A DNA stretch of 8,336 nucleotides from Rhodocyclaceae bacterium. GTDB taxonomy: Bacteria; Pseudomonadota; Gammaproteobacteria; Burkholderiales; Rhodocyclaceae. The notes under the pieces were generated by a model that was given only the letters and a program-made list of their open reading frames with translations, did no database searches and was not told where the DNA came from. The translations under genes and the position numbers were made by a program. The stretch is taken from positions 1 through 8,336 of the forward strand of contig JALRGK010000092.1 in assembly GCA_023253415.1 (NCBI GenBank). The letters run 5' to 3'. Shown one piece after another: positions 1 to 6,256 of the stretch (within the stretch, counting starts at the first letter, position 1; each line of letters begins with the position of its first letter).

Positions 1-146
1 CGGTCCATCACGGTGACGACCACGGGGCCAGCGGCGGCGTCTTGCCCGATCCGGCCCTTGGCGCGGAGCGCAGCGAGAAGGCGGTCAACACCGATGGAAA
101 CGCCGGTCGCCGGAACCTCCTGCCCCGTGAACCGCTTGACCAGATC
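1..146 (-). CDS. hisS: Histidyl-tRNA synthetase fragment (internal, both ends missing)
   Basis: Read on the minus strand from 146 down to 3, this gives 48 codons without a stop. They begin DLVKRFTGQEVPATG, continue VSIGVDRLLAAL and end GPVVVTVMD. This is the class II motif 3 region of histidyl-tRNA synthetase, which attaches histidine to tRNA-His in the cytoplasm. It is followed by a short linker and the first strand of the C-terminal anticodon-binding domain. The wording RFTGQEVPATGVSIGVDRL is typical of alphaproteobacterial HisRS and unlike the E. coli type. In intact proteins the residues before DLVKRF are GGGRY or similar. Here, upstream of the GAT codon, the frame reads ANHRS, which is antisense nuoG, so homology stops exactly at the GATC at 143-146. 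GC is about 70% (102 of 146 by hand count) against about 55% in sampled nuo lines. The gene is not decayed but cut at both ends. Most likely it is foreign DNA joined artificially to the nuo operon. Confidence 0.85.
143..146. other. Abrupt hisS/nuoG junction at a GATC site
   Basis: The minus-strand HisRS reading is family-like up to the codon GAT (146-144) and stops being so beyond it. The plus-strand NuoG reading becomes family-like from the ATC codon at 144 (IASVVSPHATLEE) and is not NuoG-like before it. The two homologies meet within the tetranucleotide GATC, the recognition site of Sau3AI/MboI. This is what ligation of two unrelated partial-digest fragments would leave. A natural recombination joint at this exact point is possible but less likely. 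Confidence 0.75.
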
Positions 147-1562
147 GCTTCGGTGGTTAGCCCGCATGCCACGCTGGAAGAAATGGCGCTTGCTGGCCGT
201 ATCTCGCGTGCCCTGGGTTCAGACAATATCGATTTCCGTCTGCGTCAGCAGGATTTCCGTGCTGATGCACTGCGTCCGGGCGCTGCACCTTGGCTAGGTC
301 TGCCGCTGGCCGATCTGAGCAACGTGGATGCGGCTCTGATCGTAGGTGCTTTCCTGCGCAAGGATGCACCGCTGGTGGCTCAACGTCTGCGCTACGCCGC
401 ACGCAACGGTGCTCAAGTGTACTCGGTCAATGTGACCAGCGATGATTCGCTGATCAAGCATGCCGGCATGATCTATACGCCGCCGGGTCAGCTGGTTGCA
501 GCGTTGGCCGGTGTGGTTCGTGCTGCGGCTGAGATCAAGGGTGTTCAAGCATCGGCGCTGGCTGCCACCGGTAACGCTGGTGAACTCGAGCGCAAGATTG
601 CGATGTCGCTGATCGGTGATGCCGACAGTGCGCCGCGCGCCATTCTGCTGGGTAATCTGGCGCAACAGCATCCGGATTATTCGCTACTGGAACAGCTTTC
701 CGGTGAGCTGGCTACGATGACGGGTGCTTCGGCCGGTACGGTCGGTGAGGCTGCCAACTCGGTTGGTGGTTACATCGCCAAGGCTTGTCCGCAGCAGGGT
801 GGCCGCGATGCTGCCCGTCTCTTTGCCGAACCTCGTAAGGCCTATGTGTTGTTCGGTTGTGAACCGTCACTCGATGTGGCCAATCCGGCTCAGGCACTGC
901 GTGCTCTGAACGCTGCCGAGATGGTGGTGCAGTTCGCAACCTTCAAGGATGCTGACGCATTGGCCTATGCCGATGTCTTGCTGCCGCTGGCACCCTATAC
1001 CGAAACCTCAGGTACCTTCGTCAATGGCGAAGGTCGTGCCCAGTCCTTTGTCGGTGTTGTCCGTCCGGCAGGTCAGTCGCGACCGGGTTGGAAGCTGCTG
1101 CGTGTTCTCGGTAATCTGCTCAACGTCGAAGGCTTCGACTATATGAGTAGTGAAGAAGTCCGCAATGAGATCCTGGGCGCTGAAGGTACGTTACCCGAAG
1201 GAGTCTTGGCACGTATGCTGCCGGTGACCGCTGCGGTGCCGACGCCGGTGCAGGGTTCGGGCTTACAGCGTATCGCCGATGTGCCCATTTATTTTGCTGA
1301 TGCGCTGGTACGTCGTGCGCCATCGCTGCAGAAGACACGTGATGCTCAAGTACCGGTTGCTCGTATGAATGCGGCCACGCTGGCTGGTGTTGGTGCCGCC
1401 GATGGCCGTTCGGTGCGAGTCAAGGGGAGCGAAGGCGTTGCCGTACTGAATGCGGTTCTGGATAACACCGTGCCGGATGGTTGTGTGCGTATTGCTGCCG
1501 CGCATCCGTCGACGGCGACCATCGGTGGTTTGAGTGACATGATCGTTGTGGAGTGTGTCTGA
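144..1562 (+). CDS. nuoG: NADH-quinone oxidoreductase subunit G, C-terminal part
   Basis: NuoG is the large iron-sulfur subunit of the peripheral arm of complex I. It extends the electron wire from NADH with N-terminal ferredoxin-like clusters and has a molybdopterin-oxidoreductase-like body. The 472 codons here cover only that body and the C-terminal domain. Recognisable stretches are SPHATLEEMALAGRISRALG followed by SDNIDFRLRQ near the start, VLFGCEPSLDVANP around 846-887, YADVLLPLAPYTETSGTF around 966-1019, NGEGRAQSF (1023-1049), and a C-terminal small beta domain ending in MIVVECV. Betaproteobacterial NuoG is roughly 770-790 residues, so about 300 N-terminal residues, including all Fe-S cysteine motifs, are absent. 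The frame stays open upstream to the window start, but those roughly 47 codons are antisense hisS and do not resemble NuoG, so no true start exists here. The TGA stop overlaps the nuoH ATG by one base, suggesting translational coupling. Confidence 0.93.
   Translation: MASVVSPHATLEEMALAGRISRALGSDNIDFRLRQQDFRADALRPGAAPWLGLPLADLSNVDAALIVGAFLRKDAPLVAQRLRYAARNGAQVYSVNVTSDDSLIKHAGMIYTPPGQLVAALAGVVRAAAEIKGVQASALAATGNAGELERKIAMSLIGDADSAPRAILLGNLAQQHPDYSLLEQLSGELATMTGASAGTVGEAANSVGGYIAKACPQQGGRDAARLFAEPRKAYVLFGCEPSLDVANPAQALRALNAAEMVVQFATFKDADALAYADVLLPLAPYTETSGTFVNGEGRAQSFVGVVRPAGQSRPGWKLLRVLGNLLNVEGFDYMSSEEVRNEILGAEGTLPEGVLARMLPVTAAVPTPVQGSGLQRIADVPIYFADALVRRAPSLQKTRDAQVPVARMNAATLAGVGAADGRSVRVKGSEGVAVLNAVLDNTVPDGCVRIAAAHPSTATIGGLSDMIVVECV
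1550..1553 (+). promoter_or_regulatory. Ribosome binding site of nuoH
   Basis: GGAG lies eight bases before the ATG at 1562, inside the last codons of nuoG. It supports that ATG over the in-frame GTG at 1553, which overlaps this motif. Confidence 0.6.
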
Positions 1563-2611
1563 TGGATGCCCTGATTCAAGTAGGTCAAAACCTTTTCGGG
1601 GCAGGCTGGCCACTCGTCTGGTCAGTCGTCAAGATTGTCTGCATCGTTGCGCCGCTTCTGTTGGCAGTGGCGTACCTGACGTACTTTGAACGCAAAGTCA
1701 TTGGTTACATGCAGATCCGTATCGGCCCGAACCGTGTCGGCCCGTGGGGTCTGTTGCAGCCGATTGCGGATGGTCTGAAGCTCCTTCTGAAGGAAAGTAT
1801 TGTTCCTACAGTTGCCAGCAAGGGCTTGTTCATTCTGGCTCCGGTATTGTCGATTGCACCGGCACTGGTTGCCTGGGCGGTGATCCCGTTTGCCGATGGC
1901 TTGGTGCTGTCAGATATTGATGCCGGGTTGCTCTTTGTTTTGGCACTCTCGTCCGTCGGTATCTACGGTGTGATTCTGGCCGGTTGGTCCTCGAACTCTA
2001 AGTACGCATTCCTCGGTGCCATGCGTTGTGCTGCCCAGATGGTATCGTATGAAATTGCGATGGGTTTTGCGCTGGTCTGTGTATTGATGGTATCGCAAAG
2101 CCTGAATCTGTCGGACATCGTGAACGGTCAGGCCAAAGGGTTGTTTGCTGATTATGGTGTCGGCGTCCTTTCGTGGAACTGGATTCCGTTGTTCCCGATG
2201 TTCCTCGTTTACTTCATCTCTGGTGTGGCTGAAACCAACCGTGCTCCGTTTGACGTTGCCGAGGGTGAATCGGAAATCGTTGCCGGTTTCCATGTGGACT
2301 ATTCGGGTATGGCGTTTGCACTGTTCTTCCTGGCCGAATATGCCAATATGATTCTGATCGCCTTCCTGACATCGCTGATGTTCTTGGGTGGCTGGTTATC
2401 GCCCGTGGGCTTCCTGCCAGATGGTTTCTTCTGGCTGGCACTTAAGGCCTCGGCACTGCTTTTCCTTTTCCTGTGGTTCCGTGCCACGTTCCCGCGCTAT
2501 CGCTATGATCAGATCATGCGTCTGGGCTGGAAGGTGTTTATTCCACTGACCATTATCTGGCTCGTCGTCGTTGGCGTCTGGCTGATTTCTCCGCTCAATA
2601 TCTGGAATTAA
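1562..2611 (+). CDS. nuoH: NADH-quinone oxidoreductase subunit H
   Basis: NuoH (ND1 family) is the membrane subunit that, with NuoB and NuoD, forms the quinone-binding chamber and couples quinone reduction to proton pumping. The 349-residue product has about eight hydrophobic segments and the family signatures. These are YFERKVIGYMQIRIGPNRVG at residues 41-60, followed by PWGLLQPIADGLKLLLKE; the acidic loop ETNRAPFDVAEGESEIVAGF at 224-243, whose glutamates and aspartate line the entry to the proton path; and FLWFRATFPRYRYDQIM at 303-319. The length is normal for the family. I chose ATG 1562 because it has GGAG eight bases upstream and gives the usual short N-terminus (MDALIQVGQNLFG). A GTG at 1553 in frame would add only three residues and lacks a site. 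The start overlaps the nuoG stop (TGATG) and nuoI follows after four bases, so these genes are cotranscribed. Confidence 0.97.
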   Translation: MDALIQVGQNLFGAGWPLVWSVVKIVCIVAPLLLAVAYLTYFERKVIGYMQIRIGPNRVGPWGLLQPIADGLKLLLKESIVPTVASKGLFILAPVLSIAPALVAWAVIPFADGLVLSDIDAGLLFVLALSSVGIYGVILAGWSSNSKYAFLGAMRCAAQMVSYEIAMGFALVCVLMVSQSLNLSDIVNGQAKGLFADYGVGVLSWNWIPLFPMFLVYFISGVAETNRAPFDVAEGESEIVAGFHVDYSGMAFALFFLAEYANMILIAFLTSLMFLGGWLSPVGFLPDGFFWLALKASALLFLFLWFRATFPRYRYDQIMRLGWKVFIPLTIIWLVVVGVWLISPLNIWN

Positions 2612-2615
2612 GATC

Positions 2616-3125
2616 ATGGGTGCCATTAGCGAATTCGTCACCAAGAGCAAGCAGGTTGTTAATAGCCTGTTCCTGAAAGAGCTCCGCAAGGGCTTGAGTG
2701 TGACCGGTTGGTATTTCTTCCAGCCAAAAATCACGGTTCAGTATCCGGAAGAAAAGACACCGCAAAGCCGTCGTTTCCGTGGTCTTCATGCGCTGCGCCG
2801 TTATCCCAATGGTGAGGAGCGTTGTATTGCCTGTAAGCTGTGTGAAGCCATTTGTCCAGCTATGGCGATTACGATTGAATCAGATCAGCGCGATGACGGT
2901 AGCCGTCGCACAACCCGTTACGACATCGATCTGACCAAGTGCATTTTCTGTGGTTTCTGTGAAGAAGCCTGTCCGGTCGATGCGATTGTTGAAACCCGTG
3001 TCTTCGAATACCACGGTGAAGCCCGCGGTGATTTGTACTACACCAAGCAGATGCTGCTGGCCAACGGGGATCGCTATGAATCCCAGATCGCAGCAGACCG
3101 TGCTGGCGATGCCCCATACCGCTAA
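2616..3125 (+). CDS. nuoI: NADH-quinone oxidoreductase subunit I (two [4Fe-4S])
   Basis: NuoI (TYKY family) is the small ferredoxin-like subunit of the peripheral arm. Its two [4Fe-4S] clusters, N6a and N6b, pass electrons from NuoG to NuoB next to the quinone site. The 169-residue product shows both motifs intact: CIACKLCEAICP with cysteines 70, 73, 76 and 80, and CIFCGFCEEACP with cysteines 109, 112, 115 and 119. An amphipathic N-terminal helix (about residues 1-40, containing KELRKGLSVTGWYFF) fits membrane contact. The conserved segment RFRGLHALRRYPNGEERC precedes the first cluster. The protein is a few residues longer than the roughly 162 usual in betaproteobacteria. ATG 2616 sits four bases after the nuoH stop. 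Only a weak purine stretch precedes it, so translation is probably coupled to nuoH. Confidence 0.97.
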   Translation: MGAISEFVTKSKQVVNSLFLKELRKGLSVTGWYFFQPKITVQYPEEKTPQSRRFRGLHALRRYPNGEERCIACKLCEAICPAMAITIESDQRDDGSRRTTRYDIDLTKCIFCGFCEEACPVDAIVETRVFEYHGEARGDLYYTKQMLLANGDRYESQIAADRAGDAPYR

Positions 3126-3128
3126 GGA
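3123..3128 (+). promoter_or_regulatory. Ribosome binding site of nuoJ overlapping the nuoI stop
   Basis: TAAGGA contains the nuoI stop codon TAA (3123-3125) and a Shine-Dalgarno core AAGGA that ends six bases before the nuoJ ATG at 3135. A ribosome terminating on nuoI is therefore placed directly on the nuoJ initiation site. Confidence 0.65.
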
Positions 3129-3134
3129 TTACAG

Positions 3135-3788
3135 ATGGAATTCAAACTGATCCTCTTCTATGTGCTGTCGGCCATTCTGGTCGGTTCCGGTCTTGCCGTG
3201 ATTACGGCGCGCAACCCGGTCGTGGCTGCTATGTTTCTTGTGCTCAGCTTCTTTACGGCCGGTGCTGTCTGGATGCTGGCGCAAGCCGAGTTCCTCGCCA
3301 TTGTGCTGATCCTGGTTTATGTCGGTGCGGTGATGGTGCTCTTCCTGTTTGTGGTGATGATGCTCGACATCAACTTCGATCGAATGCGTCAGGGCTTCTG
3401 GAGTTATCTGCCACTAGGTTCGCTGATCGGCATCCTGATGATTCTGGAAATGAGTATTGTGCTGGGTGGGCAGTACTTTCAGGTGCTGGATACACCGCTG
3501 CCCCCGGAACTGGCTGATTCGTCGAACACCAAGGATCTGGGCCTGTTACTGTATACACAATACACCTACCCGGATCAGGTGGCGGCTGCCATCCTGCTGG
3601 TTGCCATTATTGCGGCCATTATCCTGACCTTCCGTGGTCGTAAAGACTCGAAAAAGCAGGTCATTGCTGATCAGGTTGCTGTCAAGGCGGCTGATCGTCT
3701 GCGTGTCGTGAAAATGGACGCCGTTAAACCTCAACCCGCTGTTGAAGCCGCTCCTGCACCGGAAGCCGGCGACGGCGCCGCCAAGTAA
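3135..3788 (+). CDS. nuoJ: NADH-quinone oxidoreductase subunit J
   Basis: NuoJ (ND6 family) is a five-helix membrane subunit between the quinone site and the antiporter-like pumps. Its third helix is thought to change conformation during coupling. The 217-residue product has hydrophobic segments near residues 4-24, 27-47, 52-77, 92-112 and 147-167. The third contains the hallmark AEFLAIVLILVYVGAVMVLF, including the conserved tyrosine (Y62). After the last helix, residues 167-217 form a hydrophilic tail: a basic stretch RGRKDSKK, then an Ala/Pro/Glu-rich end (PQPAVEAAPAPEAGDGAAK). Such a tail is absent from the shorter E. coli protein but tails of this kind occur in other betaproteobacterial NuoJ. 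ATG 3135 is supported by AAGGA six bases upstream and follows nuoI after nine bases. Confidence 0.96.
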   Translation: MEFKLILFYVLSAILVGSGLAVITARNPVVAAMFLVLSFFTAGAVWMLAQAEFLAIVLILVYVGAVMVLFLFVVMMLDINFDRMRQGFWSYLPLGSLIGILMILEMSIVLGGQYFQVLDTPLPPELADSSNTKDLGLLLYTQYTYPDQVAAAILLVAIIAAIILTFRGRKDSKKQVIADQVAVKAADRLRVVKMDAVKPQPAVEAAPAPEAGDGAAK

Positions 3789-3808
3789 CCCCAGACCGAG
3801 ATCGAACC

Positions 3809-3812
3809 GGAG
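3809..3812 (+). promoter_or_regulatory. Ribosome binding site deciding the nuoK TTG start
   Basis: GGAG lies six bases before TTG 3819. No ATG or GTG in the nuoK frame lies between this site and conserved coding sequence, so it fixes TTG as the start. Confidence 0.65.
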
Positions 3813-3818
3813 ACTGCC

Positions 3819-4124
3819 TTGCTGACCCTCTCACATTTCCTCGTCCTGGCGGCTGTGCTTTTCGGCATCAGCGTGATTGGTCTTTTCCTGAATCGGAAAA
3901 ACCTGATCATTCTGCTGATGGCCATCGAACTGATGCTGCTGGCCGTCAACACGAACTTTATTGCCTTCTCGCATTTCCTGCAGGATTTGAATGGGCAGGT
4001 GTTTGTGTTCTTTATCCTGGCCGTTGCCGCTGCTGAATCGGCGATCGGTCTGGCTATTCTGGTAGTGCTGTTCCGCAATCTGTCCACGATCCACGTGGAT
4101 GATCTTGACCGTATGAAGGGCTAA
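3819..4124 (+). CDS. nuoK: NADH-quinone oxidoreductase subunit K (TTG start)
   Basis: NuoK (ND4L family) is a three-helix membrane subunit that forms part of the charged axis linking the quinone site to the pumps. The 101-residue product begins LTLSHFLVLAAVLFG and carries both membrane glutamates required in this family. E37 lies in MAIELMLLAVN and E73 in AVAAAESAIGLAI, matching E36 and E72 of E. coli NuoK. The C-terminus FRNLSTIHVDDLDRMKG is typical of betaproteobacteria. Length equals the family norm only if translation begins at TTG 3819. The next in-frame ATG, at the MAIE segment, would remove the first helix. GGAG six bases upstream supports this rare start. It lies 30 bases after nuoJ and 13 bases before nuoL. 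Confidence 0.96.
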   Translation: MLTLSHFLVLAAVLFGISVIGLFLNRKNLIILLMAIELMLLAVNTNFIAFSHFLQDLNGQVFVFFILAVAAAESAIGLAILVVLFRNLSTIHVDDLDRMKG

Positions 4125-4137
4125 GCAGGAATCGTCT

Positions 4138-6207
4138 ATGGACATGAAAACCCTTTACCTCGCTGTTCCGTTGGCCCCGCTGGCTGGTGCTGCTTTATCA
4201 GGTCTGTTTTGCCGCGTTATTCCGCGCTGGTTTGCGGCCGGTGTCACCATCCTGGGTGTAGCCATCTCGCTGGTGGCTTCGTTGCTGGTGCTGCAAGACG
4301 TTCTGGCAGGTCATACCTTCAACGGTAACCTGTACACTTGGGCAACCAGTGGCGATTACACTTTCAGCGTTGGCTTCCAGATTGATACGCTGACTGCCAT
4401 GATGATGTGTGTGGTGACTTCAGTCTCCCTGCTGGTTCATATCTACACCATTGGTTATATGGCGGATGATGACGGGTTCCGTCGCTTCTTCTCGTATATC
4501 AGCCTGTTTACCTTCTCAATGCTGATGCTCGTGATGAGCAACAACTTCATGCAGTTGTTCTTCGGTTGGGAAGCTGTGGGTCTGGTCTCGTACCTGTTGA
4601 TCGGTTTCTACATGAACCGTGAGTCGGCCATATTCGCCAACATGAAAGCTTTCCTGGTGAACCGTGTGGGCGACTTCGGTTTCGTCCTTGGTATTGGCCT
4701 GGTACTGGCTTATTTCGGTACGCTGGATTACGCCGAAGTCTTCAAGGCTGCCCCGAATTTAGCGGACAAGACGATCAATCTATGGGGCGATGCCCAGTGG
4801 TCGTTGATGACTGTGACCTGTATCTGCCTGTTCATCGGTGCTATGGGTAAGTCGGCGCAAGTCCCGCTGCACGTCTGGCTGCCGGATTCGATGGAAGGCC
4901 CAACCCCGATTTCGGCACTGATCCACGCCGCCACCATGGTGACGGCGGGTATCTTCATGGTCGCCCGTTGCTCGCCAATGTTCAATCTGTCGCCAACAGC
5001 ACTGTCTTTTGTGCTCATCATCGGTGCCACCGGCGCCTTGTTCATGGGCTTCCTGGGCATGATCCAGAACGATATCAAGCGGATTGTTGCCTACTCGACG
5101 CTGTCCCAGCTGGGTTATATGACGGTGGCGCTGGGTGTTGCCGCCTATCCGATCGCAATCTTCCACCTGATGACGCATGCCTTCTTTAAAGCGCTGCTAT
5201 TCCTCGGTGCCGGTTCGGTCATTATCGGTATGCATCACGATCAGGATATCCGTAACATGGGCGGCCTGTGGAAGTACATGCCGATTACCTGGATCACGAC
5301 CCTGATCGGTTCGCTGTCGTTGATTGCATTCCCATTCTTCTCGGGTTTCTACTCGAAGGATTCGATCATTGAAGCGGTGCACATGTCCAACATTACTGGC
5401 CATGGCTACGCCTTATTCGCTGTCACCGCCAGTGTGTTTGTCACGACCTACTACACGATGCGTTCGTACTTCATCGTGTTCCATGGTCCGGAGCGCTGGA
5501 ACGATGCCGAGCACGTAGCCGCTGCCCAAGCTGCAGCGCATGCGCATGACGATCATCACGATGCCCATGATGCACACGGTCATGATGATCATGGCCACGA
5601 CGAGCACCATCATGGTCTGCAGCCGGGCGATAAGCCGCACGAGTCGCCATGGGTCGTGACGCTGCCGCTGATTCTGCTGGCCATCCCATCGGTCATCATC
5701 GGCTATTACGCCATTGACCCCATGCTCTATGGTTCCTTCTTTGATGGTGTAATCTACCTGAACAAGGCCATCTCGGTGATGCCAGCCATGGAAGAAGAGT
5801 TCCACGGCCCGATCGCCATGGGACTGCATGCCGTGACGACCCTGCCGTTCTGGCTGATGGTTGCCGGTCTGGTGGTGACGTACTACTTCTACATGGTGAA
5901 GCCGTCAATTCCGGCTGCCCTACAGAAGAAGTTCCATGGCCTCTACACGTTGATGGATAACAAGTACTATTTCGATGCCTTCAACATGGCGGTATTTGCT
6001 GGTGGCGCCCGTAAGCTCGGTGGTTTTCTGAACCGATTTGGTGAGGCAACGCTGATTGACGGATTCTTCGTGAATGGTTCCGCCAAACTGGTCGGTGTGG
6101 TTGCGGGCATTGTCCGTCATTTCCAGACCGGCTATCTGTACCAGTATGCCTTCACGATGATCATCGGTGTATTTGCACTGCTGACTCTGTGGTTCTTCAC
6201 GACCTGA
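4138..6207 (+). CDS. nuoL: NADH-quinone oxidoreductase subunit L
   Basis: NuoL (ND5 family) is the most distal antiporter-like proton-pumping subunit. Besides its core helices it has the long lateral helix at the C-terminus that braces the membrane arm. The 689-residue product shows the expected charged residues: E145 in FFGWEAVGLVSYLLIGFY, K238 in MGKSAQVPLHVWLPDSMEGP, histidine H263 in ALIHAATMVTAG, K351 in THAFFKALLFLGAGS, and K407/D408 in SGFYSKDSII. It is longer than the 613-residue E. coli protein. Part of the excess is a hydrophilic loop after SYFIVFHGPERW holding a His/Asp-rich run (residues 468-492), before the conserved KPHESPWVVTLPL. ATG 4138 is chosen over ATG 4144 because AGGA (4127-4130) is seven bases away. 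A 49-base gap follows before nuoM. Confidence 0.97.
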   Translation: MDMKTLYLAVPLAPLAGAALSGLFCRVIPRWFAAGVTILGVAISLVASLLVLQDVLAGHTFNGNLYTWATSGDYTFSVGFQIDTLTAMMMCVVTSVSLLVHIYTIGYMADDDGFRRFFSYISLFTFSMLMLVMSNNFMQLFFGWEAVGLVSYLLIGFYMNRESAIFANMKAFLVNRVGDFGFVLGIGLVLAYFGTLDYAEVFKAAPNLADKTINLWGDAQWSLMTVTCICLFIGAMGKSAQVPLHVWLPDSMEGPTPISALIHAATMVTAGIFMVARCSPMFNLSPTALSFVLIIGATGALFMGFLGMIQNDIKRIVAYSTLSQLGYMTVALGVAAYPIAIFHLMTHAFFKALLFLGAGSVIIGMHHDQDIRNMGGLWKYMPITWITTLIGSLSLIAFPFFSGFYSKDSIIEAVHMSNITGHGYALFAVTASVFVTTYYTMRSYFIVFHGPERWNDAEHVAAAQAAAHAHDDHHDAHDAHGHDDHGHDEHHHGLQPGDKPHESPWVVTLPLILLAIPSVIIGYYAIDPMLYGSFFDGVIYLNKAISVMPAMEEEFHGPIAMGLHAVTTLPFWLMVAGLVVTYYFYMVKPSIPAALQKKFHGLYTLMDNKYYFDAFNMAVFAGGARKLGGFLNRFGEATLIDGFFVNGSAKLVGVVAGIVRHFQTGYLYQYAFTMIIGVFALLTLWFFTT
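5539..5613 (+). other. Low-complexity His/Asp-rich segment inside nuoL
   Basis: Codons for residues 468-492 of NuoL are mostly CAT/CAC and GAT/GAC: 12 histidines, 7 aspartates and 1 glutamate in 25 residues. The DNA is built of repeated cat-gat-like units (for example catgatgatcatgg), so it could expand or shrink by slippage in multiples of three. It sits in a hydrophilic inter-helix loop and keeps the reading frame. Confidence 0.85.
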
Positions 6208-6246
6208 TTCGATATCTAACGATTAACCTGCGCTCCTGCATCTTGT

Positions 6247-6250
6247 GGAA
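6247..6250 (+). promoter_or_regulatory. Ribosome binding site favouring nuoM ATG 6257
   Basis: GGAA stands six bases before ATG 6257. The alternative starts GTG 6245 and ATG 6251 overlap or abut this motif and have no purine-rich site of their own in the pyrimidine-rich stretch before them. Confidence 0.5.
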
Positions 6251-6256
6251 ATGACT

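Noticed and set aside
3..143. Upstream extension of the nuoG reading frame to the window start (including a TTG at 42).
   Set aside because: The frame is open, but the codons are the antisense of well-conserved hisS, and their translation (Ala/Arg/Gly-rich) has no NuoG character. Open frames on both strands are common in high-GC coding DNA.
8..226. Minus-strand open frame of 72 codons across the junction.
   Set aside because: It is in a different frame from the recognisable HisRS reading and runs into antisense nuoG, so it is a shadow of high-GC coding sequence.
5539..5613. Short cat/gat repeats as a possible CRISPR or regulatory repeat array.
   Set aside because: Units are a few bases long, irregular and all in frame within nuoL. 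They are codons for a His/Asp-rich loop, not spaced direct repeats.
5413..5829. Minus-strand open frame of 138 codons opposite the NuoL His-rich loop.
   Set aside because: The antisense of CAT/GAT repeats reads as Met/Val/Ile runs, giving a false hydrophobic segment. nuoL on the plus strand explains the region.
6208..6256. Possible terminator or internal promoter between nuoL and nuoM.
   Set aside because: No stem-loop with a T run and no convincing -35/-10 pair with proper spacing could be found by eye. The same holds for the shorter gaps at 3789-3818 and 7742-7755.
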